NCBI RefSeq assembly: GCF_032598905.1
Contig: NZ_CP122458.1
Location: 5,419,001 to 5,483,000, forward strand
Direction of reading: 5' to 3'
From: Streptomyces sp. 11x1
GTDB taxonomy: Bacteria > Actinomycetota > Actinomycetes > Streptomycetales > Streptomycetaceae
Length of the DNA: 64,000 nucleotides
This document shows, piece after piece, positions 1 to 8,799 of this stretch. Under the pieces are notes generated by a model. That model did no database searches. It saw nothing but the letters and a program-made list of their open reading frames with translations, and was not told the DNA's origin. Both the position numbers and the translations under genes were made by a program. Each line of letters opens with the position of its first letter. Position 1 is the stretch's first letter.

Positions 1-14
1 AGGCCGGACGCTGG

Positions 15-356
15 ATGTACCTCGAAGAGGACCGCAACGCCGACGAGACCGCCGCCTTCGAGGCGCGGTACGGGTCTCCCGGGTGGCGGATGAAGGCCCT
101 CGCCTGGCGCGGCCCCGAGGCGATGGCTGCCACCTCCTTCGCGGAGAAGCAGCTGGTCGCAGTGCGGAACGCCTGCGCCGAGGAGTTGGGGCACCTCGTC
201 GACTGGGACGACCCCGCCTCCTACCGGGACGGCCTGCAAGAGAAGTACGAGGAGGCGCCCTCCGGGCCGTGGACGGTCGGCGGTGTACTGGCGGGCGTCG
301 GCTGCCTGGCGTTCCTCGTGATCTGGGTAATTGGAGTCGTTGCCCTCTTCGACTGA
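15..356 (+). CDS. hypothetical protein with one C-terminal membrane segment
   Basis: The 113-residue product is acidic and helical for its first 85 residues and ends in one hydrophobic segment (about residues 88-110). I recognise no family. The frame is still open upstream to the window edge (a Gly-Arg-Trp codon run precedes the Met), so the true start may lie outside and this may be the C-terminal part of a longer tail-anchored protein. The next feature downstream is a degenerate IS5 element, so this gene sits at the edge of the mobile-element cluster. Confidence 0.55.
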   Translation: MYLEEDRNADETAAFEARYGSPGWRMKALAWRGPEAMAATSFAEKQLVAVRNACAEELGHLVDWDDPASYRDGLQEKYEEAPSGPWTVGGVLAGVGCLAFLVIWVIGVVALFD

Positions 357-429
357 ACCAAATCGCCAGGGGCCGGTGGGGACCGCCGCTCAAGGTTGGG
401 TGGGACGTCGAGACCTGCCGTGAGCGGGA

Positions 430-1260
430 CGTCTGGCGACGAGTGAAATGATCTCGCGGTGTCTGCTGTGATTACGGCGTCGCAGCCGTCGTGGATAGCC
501 CCGTTCACTGGGTGAGCCCCCGTTGTTTCGGGACGTTGGTGGCGCAGCTGCGGCACGAGGGAGCTGACGCGGTCCGCAGAGGTCGGCCGTGGAGCCTGCC
601 ATTGGAAGATCGGGTGCTGCTGGTCACGGCGTACTGGCGCACCAACTTGACACTGCGCCAGCTTGCCCCGCTGTTCGGTGTCTCGAAATCCGCGGCTGAC
701 CGCATCATCAGACACCTTGGTCCCCTGCTCGCGCTCAAGTCCCGCAGCCGGTTTCGCATGGCCACCGTGTTCATCGTGGACGGAACCTTGGTGCCCAGCC
801 GCGACCACACGGTGGCCGAGCGGTCGAAGAACTACCGCTATTCCACCAACCACCAGGTCGTCATCGACGCTGACACCCGGCGCGTCGTCGTGGTCGGCCG
901 TTGCCCGGCAACCGCAACGAATGCAAGGCGTGGGCACTGTCCGGAGCCAAGGCCGCTGTCGGCCGCACCACTGTGATCGCCGACGGCGGCTACCGGGGCA
1001 CCGGCCTGGTCATCCCGCACCGCCGCGAGCGCGGGCAGAGCGCACTGCCGGCCTGGAAGGAAGAGCACAATAGTTCTCACCGCCAGGTCCGTGCCCGTGT
1101 TGAGCACGCCTTCGCACGCATGAAGACCTGGAAGATCCTCCGCGACTGCCGCTTGAAGGGCGACGGCGTCCATCACGCGATGAGCGGAATCGCCCGCCTA
1201 CACAACCTCGCACTCAGCCGATAGGCGAGCAGAGCGGGTGGTAGCCGATCACGGCCCCGC
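430..1260 (+). mobile_element. degenerate IS5-family element (limits approximate)
   Basis: The only coding content is a frameshifted IS5-type (DDE_Tnp_4-like) transposase. I could not identify terminal inverted repeats or a target duplication, so the limits are set by the flanking genes: the small membrane-protein gene on the left and the 3' end of a minus-strand gene (stop at 1275) on the right. Confidence 0.5.
491..1224 (+). pseudogene. IS5-family transposase, frameshifted
   Basis: Frame A (491 to about 900) gives the N-terminal helix-turn-helix region and the first catalytic Asp (FIVDGTLVP). The coding then moves to another frame (about 901-1224), which holds the second Asp (IADGGYRGT) and the Glu (RVEHAFARMK). 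The break is next to TCGGCCGTTGCC, where the family usually reads GR-P-L-PGN. Loss of one base, or of four from a GGCC repeat, explains it. A -1 ribosomal shift would also join the frames, but I see no slippery heptamer, so I call it inactivated. Confidence 0.75.
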
Positions 1261-1955
1261 TGACTCGAAGATCTTTACGGGACAAGCCTTGGCATAGAGG
1301 TCTGCGACATGAGTGTAAAAACTCTTGGGAATACAACAAGGTCGACGATGTGTTGATGACAGGCTTCCAGCAGGTCGACTACATCTTCCGTTGCCCCGTT
1401 CCCGTCGGATGAAAATGCTGGGTCATCTTTCAAGGTCAGATTAAAGGTATGGCTCAGTGAGGTCCCTTGACCCTCATCGGATCCTTGAATGTGAAACAAA
1501 ATGGACCCATCGGCGAATGTGTCATCACCTGGAAGTAGGCGGCGGTTGGAGGGTCCGTCGCTGGTCCAGTAAATTAGATCCGGCCACCAGGTCAGTAGGG
1601 CATGGCGTCGATGCTTGTCTACATTCCAGAGGGTGTCAAGACGATGAAGGATGCCCCAGTGGGCTGCGTCCTCGAACTTTCGATCTAGTGCGACGCCAAG
1701 TCGGTGGGCCTCTTCAAGGTTTGCGAAATCTTGAACGGATCTGAATGCTGAACGAGCCTGGCTATTGTATAGTTTCCCCTTCTTTCCCTTGAAGAAATCT
1801 TGAAACACTGTGGGGGTATTGCGGATGGGGAACGCTGGTACCCTCTCTTGGTCCGCAGTCAAGGTTCCACCTTGCCCTTGCGCGGCAACCGAGTGCGCCA
1901 GGCTCTGAACCGTTCCGGGTTCGGTAGGGACTCGATCATTTGAGAGGATCGAGTC

Positions 1956-2282
1956 ATGGCACGCCCTTCCCAGTACCCGCTTGAGCTGCGCAAGCGAGCT
2001 GTCCGCATGGTCGCCGAGGTGCGGCCGGAGTACGACACCGAGTGGTCCGCGATGAAAGCCGTCGCGTCGAAACTCGGCATCGGCACGACCGAGACGCTGC
2101 GTAAGTGGGTGCGGCAGGACCAGATCGACGCCGGCGCCCGGCCGGGCACGACGACGGATGAGTCGGCGGAGCTGAAGCGGCTGAGGAAGGAGAACGCTGA
2201 GCTGAAGAGGGCGAACGACATCCTCAAGGCAGCAGCGTCTTTCTTCGCGGCCGAGCTCGACCGGCCACACACACGCTCGTAG
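1956..2282 (+). CDS. IS3 transposase OrfA (helix-turn-helix subunit)
   Basis: The 108-residue protein starts MARPSQYPLELRKRAVRMV. It has the InsE-type helix-turn-helix (about residues 20-60), followed by a leucine-zipper-like coiled coil (SAELKRLRKENAELKRAND, about residues 68-90) that mediates OrfA/OrfAB dimerisation in this family. The last residues (SFFAAELDRPHT) are the start of the OrfB homology, where IS3 elements make a fused OrfAB by -1 ribosomal frameshifting. OrfA alone normally binds the ends and represses. Confidence 0.9.
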   Translation: MARPSQYPLELRKRAVRMVAEVRPEYDTEWSAMKAVASKLGIGTTETLRKWVRQDQIDAGARPGTTTDESAELKRLRKENAELKRANDILKAAASFFAAELDRPHTRS

Positions 2283-3208
2283 CGTTCATCGACGAGCACA
2301 AGGGCCGCTTCGGCGGCGTCGAGCCGATCTGCCGGGTCCTCACCGACCACGACTGCAAGATCGCCCCCTCCACCTACTACGCACACCGCAAACGCCAGGA
2401 CGCCCCCGCGGCCCGCACCGTCCGCGACACCGAACTGAAGCCCCTGATCAAGGAGGCGTACGACACCAACTACCGTGTCTACGGTGCCAGAAAGATCTGG
2501 CGCCACCTGAACCGACAAGGCCATTCCGTGGCCCGCTGCACCGTCGAACGCCTCATGCGCGAACTCGGCATCACCGGCGCCGTCCGCGGCAAGAAGGTGA
2601 TCACCACGATCCCCGACCCCATCGCACCCAGGGCACCGGACCTGGTCGACCGCGACTTCGTCGCCGACGCACCGAACCGCTGCTGGGTCGCAGACTTCAC
2701 CCACGTGGCGACCTGGACCGGCGTCGTCTACGTCGCCTTCGTCGTGGACACCTTCTCGCGCCGCATCGTCGGCTGGTCGGCCGCCACCACGAAGGAGACC
2801 CGGCTCGTCCTGGACGCGCTGGAGATGGCCTTGTGGCAACGCGACCGCGACCAACGCCCCCACATTCGAGGCGAGTTGATACATCACTCGGACGCCGGGT
2901 CGCAATACACGTCGTTCAAGCTGGCCGACCATCTGGATGCCGCCGGCATCGCGGCGAGCATCGGCTCGGTCGGGGACGCCCTGGACAACGCCCTGATGGA
3001 ATCGACGATCGGACTCTACAAAACCGAGTTGATCAAGCCCCAGCGGCCGTGGCGAACGCTCTCCCAGGTCGAGCTCGCCACCGCCGAGTGGGTCGACTGG
3101 TACAACCACAGTCGACTCCACGGTGAGATAGGGCACATCCCGCCCGTCGAGTACGAAGCAAACCACTACCTCAGCACCACGAAACCCCAGGTCACGCCCA
3201 ACATCTGA
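2279..3208 (+). CDS. IS3 transposase OrfB (DDE integrase core), made by -1 frameshift
   Basis: Relative to orfA this frame is -1, with homology beginning at VAFIDEHKGRFGG beside the orfA stop at 2280-2282. An rve integrase core follows with the catalytic triad visible: Asp in WVADFTHV, Asp in HHSDAGSQYTS and Glu in NALMESTIG. The protein ends at the usual IS3 C-terminus (HSRLHGEIGHIPPVEYE). The first ATG in this frame is only at 2528, inside the HTH_21-type region, which supports expression as an OrfAB fusion. I could not identify a clear slippery heptamer. Confidence 0.85.
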   Translation, partial: VAFIDEHKGRFGGVEPICRVLTDHDCKIAPSTYYAHRKRQDAPAARTVRDTELKPLIKEAYDTNYRVYGARKIWRHLNRQGHSVARCTVERLMRELGITGAVRGKKVITTIPDPIAPRAPDLVDRDFVADAPNRCWVADFTHVATWTGVVYVAFVVDTFSRRIVGWSAATTKETRLVLDALEMALWQRDRDQRPHIRGELIHHSDAGSQYTSFKLADHLDAAGIAASIGSVGDALDNALMESTIGLYKTELIKPQRPWRTLSQVELATAEWVDWYNHSRLHGEIGHIPPVEYEANHYLSTTKPQVTPNI

Positions 3209-3494
3209 GCTCTCTACGGAACCCGGAACGGTTCACTCTCTAGGGCGCTACGTAGGTTATGTAATGCATCTCCGATGGTTGCGGAGATATCTGCAGGAAT
3301 CGCCTTCAAGTGTGTGAGGCGGTAGGCCAGGATGTCTGGATTGCTCGTTGGCTCTGGCGTCAGTGAGTATGGTTCGGACTGCCGGAATTCTTCTACCAGG
3401 CGGCGAAGTGTGTTGATGTGCTCCTTTGCGCGATTCGCCTTTACCCACCATGACGCCTTTGTGCCACCCCAATGCGGGTCGTAGGTGATGATCA

Positions 3495-3938
3495 TCATGC
3501 CATGATGCGTTCCGAAGCGGTTATTCGTCTGTTAAGTGGATCGATTCCACGGACCCGTACGGCCACGATATCCGTGGGGATGGGGGATCGGTCCGGAAGC
3601 CCCGTCAAACGCCACCGGAAGGCCTCTGGGACGTCCTTGGCGGGCAACTCCACCATGGCGAGACTGACCCATCGGTCGTAGTTCGTGGGGCATATGCGGA
3701 CCAAGCTTCCGCATTCGGGGCAAACGGGCGGCTCGATCCAGGTCACGTCGTCGGGGTCAAGGTCCGGTCTGGGTGCGGCTGTGGCTCCGTCGGCTTCGGT
3801 CATCTCGTTGGCGAAGGTGTTCCAGCACCTCTCGCAGTAGCTCGCCATGAGGCCGAACCGTCCGCGCTCACGCACGGTGTGGCTGGTCTCCCCGCAGCGA
3901 TGGCATGCCGACTGGTCACGATCCCGAATCGCCCCCAT
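3495..3938 (-). CDS. DUF6083-like zinc-ribbon protein
   Basis: The 147-residue protein has three CxxC pairs: ACHRCGE near the N-terminus, YCERCW (about residue 35) and PVCPECGS (about residue 73). These suggest two zinc ribbons. The pattern resembles Streptomyces DUF6083 proteins, which have no established role and often sit in accessory regions. The stop overlaps the ATG of the downstream gene by 4 bp, so both belonged to one minus-strand operon before IS3 entered the second gene. Confidence 0.7.
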   Translation of the reverse strand: MGAIRDRDQSACHRCGETSHTVRERGRFGLMASYCERCWNTFANEMTEADGATAAPRPDLDPDDVTWIEPPVCPECGSLVRICPTNYDRWVSLAMVELPAKDVPEAFRWRLTGLPDRSPIPTDIVAVRVRGIDPLNRRITASERIMA

Positions 3939-4101
3939 GTGTTTGAGTGTGGGCGAATCTGACCGGATCCCGGTAGGTCGTGATTTGGCCTCATCCGACG
4001 ATCAGGGGCGCAGTCATCCAAGCGCGGAGATCGGCGCGACCTGAGGCGTCATCCCTCAAAGAGGTGGGCTTGCCGGCCTCTGAGGCAGTACGATCCGCCT
4101 G

Positions 4102-4185
4102 GCCATGAGTCGTTTTAGCGGCCCAAGACGTCGCACTCGGGTTCGCCCCGATGCGGAAACCCCGGTTCGAATCCGGGCCGTGGCC
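4102..4185 (+). other. tRNA-like relic with abnormal anticodon arm
   Basis: A T-arm is clear: stem CCCGG/CCGGG around the loop TTCGAAT (4161-4177). The acceptor strands GCCATGA (4102) and CCGTGGC (4178-4184) pair at six of seven positions with one G-U. The stretch TTTTAGCGGCCCAAGACG resembles a tRNA-Glu-type D arm. The anticodon arm is wrong: CGCA/TGCG encloses 16 bases that fold into a further TCGGG/CCCGA stem with a 5-base loop, so no standard 7-base anticodon loop exists. It is best read as a decayed tRNA from a mobile element or an attachment-site scar. Confidence 0.35.
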
Positions 4186-4264
4186 ACCTCGACACGTCCA
4201 CACCTTCCCGCGTCGGCCTGCCCTCTCCGATGCGCACTACGGGTGTCGCCGTTCCGTGAACCGT

Positions 4265-6003
4265 GGTTCTGGATCACTTTCCGTGCTGGAGCCACGGAGG
4301 GTTACCACGACCGCGATCATGGACGGCCTCACGCCGCGAGGAGGACGCGTTTGCGGAGCAGGTCGAAGTTGGCGCGGCCGAACATCTGCCGCTTGAGCAT
4401 CTTGATCTTGTTGTTATGGCCTTCGACTGCGCCAGAGCTGTAGGGCAGGCTGAGCCCGGCGACGACGGCGTCGAGGTCCTGGCCGAGGCCGGTGACGAAG
4501 GCATGCAGGGCGGGCAGGTCATCGGCCTGGACACACTCGATCCATTGGTCCAGCTGCTTTCCTTGGCGGTTGTTCATCAACTCGGCGAAGGAACGTACGT
4601 GTTCGGCGGTGCGGCCGAGTTCGGGGCAGCGGGCGAGGATCGCCTTGAGCCGCTGGACCTGGTCGCTGTCGAGGCGGTCGGGGCGGCGGGTGATCCAGCT
4701 GGTCACGTCTCGCACGGACGGGTGCTTGCGGGGCGGATCGTCGTGCGGGAACGCTTCACGGAGCTGCTGCACGTACCTCTTCACGACGCTCTCGCCGCCG
4801 GGGTAGCCGCGCTCACGCAGTTCCTCGAACAGACGGCGGGCGACGGTGCAGCCCTCGGCCCACCGCTGATGCAGATAAGGCTTGTAGGGATCGAGGATGC
4901 TGCTGCGGCCGGTCCACTGTCCTACCAGCAGTTCGTCCGCGGTGGCCGCGCGGGCCAGGCGGCGCACGGTGTTGCGGGCCAGGCCGAGCCGGCGAGCGAT
5001 CGGCCGGAGGCCGAGCCCGTCGTCGAGCAGGGCGTGGACGGCTGTGTGCTGTTCGCGGACCCGGTCCGACAGGCGGCCGGAGTGTCGCGGTTCGCCTGAG
5101 GGACGCGGCGGGAACCCCGTGGTGTTCACGGGTGTGTTGGTGCGGACCGGGCTGGTCTCCTCTGGCTCGCGCAGCAGGGCGCGGTGCTGGATGACCGTCT
5201 TCTCGACGGCCTCGACGAGGTTTTTCCAGATGTGCCACCGGTCCGCGACGTGGACCGCGTCCGGGGCGCCGAGCCGTCCGGCCTCGGCGTATGCGGTCGA
5301 CCGGTCACGGCAGATCACCTCGACGCCGGGGTGGTCGGCGAGCCAGGCGGACACCGTGGCCGTGGTGCGGTCGGGCAGCAGATCAACCGGGCGGCGGGTG
5401 TCGATGTCCACCAGGATCGTGCCGTAATTGTGTCCCTTGCGCAGGGCGAACTCGTCCACTCCGAGCACCCGCGGCGTGTGCACCTCGGGCTCCGGGAGGC
5501 GGCGTATCAGCCGCAGGAGAGTCGACCGGCTCGCCCGGACCGCGAGTGTGTCCGCCAGGCGGGCGCCGGCCCGGCCCGCCAGCATCACGGCCACCCGTTG
5601 CAGCACCGTCTGCAGCCCGGTGCTTCGCCTCCCGTACCGGAAGGTCAGCCCTTCGACCTGCTCTGCGAACGTGGCCTGCGTGCAGGCGCGTTCACGGCAG
5701 CGGAACCGCCGGACCTGTAACTCGATCACCACAGGACGCCCGGCGACCGCGGTGTCGGTGAGGCGGCGTACGTATCGGCTGTGCACCCGGCCCGACGTCG
5801 TCCCGCAGGCATGACACGCGGCCTGCTCTGCCGACGCACGGGCCCGCACGAGCACCAACTCGCCATCCACTACTGCCTTTTCGATCACAACGCCTTCGGC
5901 CTTGTGGAACCACAGGCCCTGGAGGAACACATCACCCACGGCCGTCCATGATCGCGGTCGTGGTAACCCTCCGTGGCTCCAGCACGGAAAGTGATCCAGA
6001 ACC
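4265..6003 (-). mobile_element. ISL3-family insertion sequence with 64-bp perfect ends
   Basis: Positions 4265-4328 and 5940-6003 are exact reverse complements over 64 bp, beginning GGTTCTGGATCACTTTCCGT. The 8-bp direct repeat TGAACCGT flanks the element (4257-4264 and 6004-6011), matching the 8-bp duplication of ISL3 elements. Identical ends, a clean duplication and an intact transposase indicate recent transposition. The right flank continues into an IS21 remnant, so this copy landed in or beside older mobile DNA. Confidence 0.92.
4329..5939 (-). CDS. ISL3-family transposase
   Basis: The 536-residue product has the expected architecture: an N-terminal zinc finger (ACHACGTTSGRVHSRY plus RRFRCRERACTQ, residues about 38-95), then the DDE_Tnp_ISL3 core. 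The catalytic residues are visible: Asp in RVLGVDEFALRKGH, Asp in VICRDRSTAYAEA and Glu in SSGAVEGHNNKIKMLKRQM. A second helix-turn-helix (LRPIARRLGLARNTVRRLAR) lies in the middle, as in the longer members of the family. The start lies at the inner edge of the right inverted repeat. No truncation is seen. Confidence 0.93.
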   Translation of the reverse strand: MGDVFLQGLWFHKAEGVVIEKAVVDGELVLVRARASAEQAACHACGTTSGRVHSRYVRRLTDTAVAGRPVVIELQVRRFRCRERACTQATFAEQVEGLTFRYGRRSTGLQTVLQRVAVMLAGRAGARLADTLAVRASRSTLLRLIRRLPEPEVHTPRVLGVDEFALRKGHNYGTILVDIDTRRPVDLLPDRTTATVSAWLADHPGVEVICRDRSTAYAEAGRLGAPDAVHVADRWHIWKNLVEAVEKTVIQHRALLREPEETSPVRTNTPVNTTGFPPRPSGEPRHSGRLSDRVREQHTAVHALLDDGLGLRPIARRLGLARNTVRRLARAATADELLVGQWTGRSSILDPYKPYLHQRWAEGCTVARRLFEELRERGYPGGESVVKRYVQQLREAFPHDDPPRKHPSVRDVTSWITRRPDRLDSDQVQRLKAILARCPELGRTAEHVRSFAELMNNRQGKQLDQWIECVQADDLPALHAFVTGLGQDLDAVVAGLSLPYSSGAVEGHNNKIKMLKRQMFGRANFDLLRKRVLLAA

Positions 6004-6100
6004 TGAACCGTGACCCCCTATCGGTCGATGAAAAGTGACCCCTTCCGTGATCAAGTGATCAGTCTGGCTCCATGGGAGTCAGGTGGAAGAGGTGATCGGT

Positions 6101-6196
6101 GTGGAGGACTGGGCTGAGATCCGGCGGCTCCACTGTGCGGAGGGCATGTCGATCAAGGGGATCGCGCGGCATCTGGGGATCGCCCGGAACACCGTG
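6101..6196 (+). pseudogene. IS21-family IstA N-terminal fragment
   Basis: Only about 32 codons remain, starting from the GTG at 6101 (VEDWAEIRRLHCAEGMSIKG, then the helix-turn-helix IARHLGIARNTV). This is the typical IstA N-terminus. The coding stops matching IstA at about 6196 and passes directly into RepSA-like sequence in another frame, so the rest of the IS21 element is deleted. Sequence upstream (6004-6100) probably contains the IS21 left end, now split by the ISL3 insertion. Confidence 0.6.
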
Positions 6197-6198
6197 CA

Positions 6199-7284
6199 TT
6201 CCACCTCGTCACGGCCGGACTGAGCGGCGGCAAGGGCATCGGCCCCGCCGTTGCCCAACACCCCCGCGTCTTCGCCACCTTCACCGCCCCCTCCTTCGGC
6301 CCCGTCCACAACCGCCCCACCGGCGGCCGGTGCCGCTGCGGCCAGTCCCACCCGGAGGGCGACCCCACCCTGGGAACCCCACTCGACCCCGACCGGTACG
6401 ACTACCGCGCGGCCGTCCTGTGGAACGCGCACGCCGGTGCCCTCTGGGCCCGCTTCACCACCTACCTGCGCCAACAGCTCGCCGCCCGCGCGGGCCTCAC
6501 CCGCTCGGAACTCCGCGACTCCCTCAAGGTCTCGTACGCCAAGGTCGCCGAATACCAGCAACGCGGCGCCGTCCACTTCCACGCCGTCATCCGCCTCGAC
6601 GGCCCGGAAGGCGCCGAGGACTTACCACCGCCGTGGGCCACAACCGAACTCCTCACCGACGCCATCCGCACGGCGGCCCGCCTCGCCGAAACACCCGGCC
6701 CGGTCCTCGACGGACGCCCCCACACCTTCCGCCTCGGCAAACAGCTCGACATCCGCCCCATCCGCTCGGCCGACTTCGCGGGCACCTCGGAACTCTCCAG
6801 CCGCGCCGTCGCCTCGTACATCGCGAAGTACGCCACCAAGGGCGCCGAGACGGCCGGCACCCTCGACCGCCCCATTCGCAACCCGATCACCGACCTGATC
6901 GGCTCCGGCGTCACCGACCACGCCCGACAGCTGATCCTCACCTGCTGGCACCTCGGCGCCCGCCCCGAACTCGAAGCCCTCCGCCTGCGCAAGTGGGCCC
7001 ACATGCTCGGCTTCCGCGGCCACTTCTCCACCAAGTCCCGCGCCTACTCCGTCACCCTCGGCGCCCTCCGCCAGGAACGCGCCGACCACAACGAAGCACT
7101 CACCCGCGCCCGCGCCGCCGAAGCAGGGCACCCCCTGCCCGACCCGGACACCGTCCTCGTCCTGTCGCATTGGCGCTTCGCCGGGACCGGATGGACCGCT
7201 GCGGAACACCTCGTCGCCCTTGGCACACCACCGCCCACGCCCGATCCGCGCACGGGCGCGGGGCAAGGAGAGCCGACCGCATGA
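6199..7284 (+). pseudogene. RepSA-type replication initiator, 5'-truncated
   Basis: From 6199 the frame encodes FHLVTAGLSGGKGIGPAVAQ, HPRVFATFTAPSFGPVHNRP and later AVHFHAVIRLDG, matching the middle and end of replication initiators of actinomycete integrative and conjugative elements (pSAM2-type RepSA). The two His of HFHAVIRLDG form the metal-binding HUH-like motif. The N-terminal portion is missing, replaced by the IS21 fragment. The stop overlaps the ATG of the xis gene by 4 bp, as in intact elements. Replication initiation is presumably lost. Confidence 0.8.
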
Positions 7285-7493
7285 ACGACCGCTACATGTC
7301 CGTGGACCAGGTCGCCGAGCTGCTGGGCACGACCATCCGCTTTCCTCGGCGTCTGGTCGAGGAGCGGCGCATCCGGTTCGTGAAGGTCGGCCGGCACGTT
7401 CGTATCCCGGAGAGCGCCGTTCGGGAGTTCATCGCCGCCAACACCGTGGAGCCGATCGTTCTGCGGCCAACGGGCCCGCGGAGGGCTGCCTGA
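7281..7493 (+). CDS. xis: excisionase (MerR-type helix-turn-helix)
   Basis: The 70-residue basic protein has the excisionase signature: YMSVDQVAELLGTTIRFPRR followed by FVKVGRHVRIPESAVREFI. It is the recombination directionality factor family that helps a tyrosine integrase excise the element. Both its start and its stop overlap neighbours by 3-4 bp (repSA upstream, int downstream), the standard rep-xis-int arrangement of pSAM2/SLP1-like elements. The gene looks intact, although its partner integrase is interrupted. Confidence 0.85.
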   Translation: MNDRYMSVDQVAELLGTTIRFPRRLVEERRIRFVKVGRHVRIPESAVREFIAANTVEPIVLRPTGPRRAA

Positions 7494-8671
7494 TGGCTGG
7501 CAAGCGCAAGTCCCGCCGGAACTTCGGCCGTGTCCGCAAGCTCCCCTCGGGCCGCTTCCAAGCCCGGTACCCGGGGCCCGGCGGCGTGCTGCGGCCTGCG
7601 GATCGTACGTTCGCGACGTCCACGGACGCTGACCGGTGGCTGGCCAAGAAGCGCATCGAGATCGAAGACGGGCGTTGGCTCGACCCTGCCGAGGGGCAGA
7701 CGACCGTGCGCGACTGGGCGGCTCGCTGGCTCGCTGCCGTCTCTCCTCAGCTCAAGCACAAGACCCAAGCGTCATACCGGTCGTTGATCAACTCGCTGAT
7801 CGATCCGGCGCTCGGCGACCGTGAGCTGTCCGGCCTCCGGCCGATCACGGTCACTGAGTGGGTGGCCAGCATGAACACCCGAGGGCTCAGCGCCTCGCGC
7901 ATACGGTAGGCGTATCGGGTGCTGTCGCAGATCATGCGGGCTGCTGTCGACAACGACATGATCCCGCAGACGCCGTGCCGGGGCGTGAAGCTGCCGCGTA
8001 TGCCGCAGACAGAGCCGCACATCCTGACCCCGCTCGAAGCCTCCCGGATCGTGCGGAGCGCTGCCAAGCCGCATGACGTGCTGATCGCGCTCCTCGCCTA
8101 CGCGGGCCTGCGGGTGGGGGAGGCGTTCGCCCTCCGGCGCGTTGACATCGACGTGTCCGGCGGCTTTGTCCTGGTCGACGAGAACCTGGCCGAAGCCAAC
8201 GGCGCCCTGGTCTTCGACACACCGAAGTCCCATCAGAAGCGGCTTCTTCGCGTCGGTCCGTCGCTCGCGAAGCGGCTCGGCCGGCACTTGGAGACTCTGT
8301 CCGGCGGGGATGACGCACTCTTGTTCACAACACCCGGCGGCAAGCCGCTGCGCTACAACCAGTGGCGCAAGGCGTACTTCGACCCCGCCGTCTCGGCGGC
8401 CGGGCTCACCGACGTGACCCCGCACGACCTTCGGGCCTCACATGGGACGTGGGTCGCCGACCGCTACGGCGTCATGACCGCCGCTCACCGGCTAGGCCAC
8501 TCGAACGCGAGCGTCACGACTCGGCACTACGCCCGGCCGGTCGCCGGTCGTGATGACCAGGTTGCCGAAGCGGCGGACTTCTGGCTCAGCGGGCACGATC
8601 CGGCCCCAGGGGCACGGAGCAGGCACGACGACGATGACGACGGCTCCGCCGGTGTGCTCGTACCCGTCTGA
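7493..8671 (+). pseudogene. int: tyrosine integrase with in-frame amber codon
   Basis: The frame from 7493 encodes an arm-binding N-terminus (RVRKLPSGRFQARYPGP), an SAM-like core-binding domain and a catalytic domain with the residues present: Arg in AGLRVGEAFALR, HxxR in HDLRASHG, His in RLGHSNASVTTRHY and Tyr in the same segment. It is broken once by TAG at 7907-7909, between SASRIR and AYRVLSQIM. The family usually has Gln there (RQAYRVL), so a single C-to-T change (CAG to TAG) explains it. The sequence downstream stays in frame, so decay is recent. Confidence 0.9.
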
Positions 8672-8691
8672 CCTGCGGAGGGTTGACGAAG

Positions 8692-8739
8692 CGAGTCGCC
8701 CTGGAGGAGCTGAAAGCTCAGCTCCTCCAGGGCGACTCG
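8692..8739. terminator. long hairpin terminator after int
   Basis: CGAGTCGCCCTGGAGGAGCT at 8692 pairs perfectly with its reverse complement ending at 8739, giving a 22-bp stem with a 4-base loop (AAGC). It lies 20 bp after the integrase stop. No T-run follows. It probably ends rep-xis-int transcription and could also insulate the minus-strand gene at 8800-9024. Confidence 0.75.
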
Positions 8740-8799
8740 GCTGCTAGCGGTACGGTCTGCTCATACACGTTCGCCGGGAACCTCCTTTGGAGGTCCGGC

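Larger units (their letters stand above)
1906..3235 (+). mobile_element. IS3-family insertion sequence, complete
   Basis: The ends are imperfect inverted repeats: TGAACCGTTCCGGGTTCGGT at 1906 and TCTACGGAACCCGGAACGGT just before the right end at 3235. A 3-bp CTC occurs on both sides (1903-1905 and 3236-3238), consistent with the 3-4 bp target duplication of this family. The element holds overlapping orfA and orfB and has all three catalytic residues, so it looks recent and potentially active. It interrupts a minus-strand gene. Confidence 0.9.
1275..3498 (-). pseudogene. hypothetical protein gene interrupted by IS3 element
   Basis: The 5' part runs from the ATG at 3498 down to 3236 and the 3' part from 1902 to the stop at 1275. 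Deleting the IS3 element and one CTC repeat joins the codons in frame (LRSALES | LAHSVAAQ) and gives a 296-residue protein. The N-terminal half contains a DALHNLRSAL motif seen in many unnamed actinobacterial proteins, and the second half has DKHRRH. Its ATG overlaps the stop of the upstream DUF6083-like gene by 4 bp, so the two were one operon. The function is unknown. As it stands the gene gives a product truncated soon after residue 88. Confidence 0.85.

Noticed and set aside
1859..3166. 435-codon minus-strand frame
   Set aside because: It is antisense to the IS3 orfA/orfB genes and crosses the insertion boundary.
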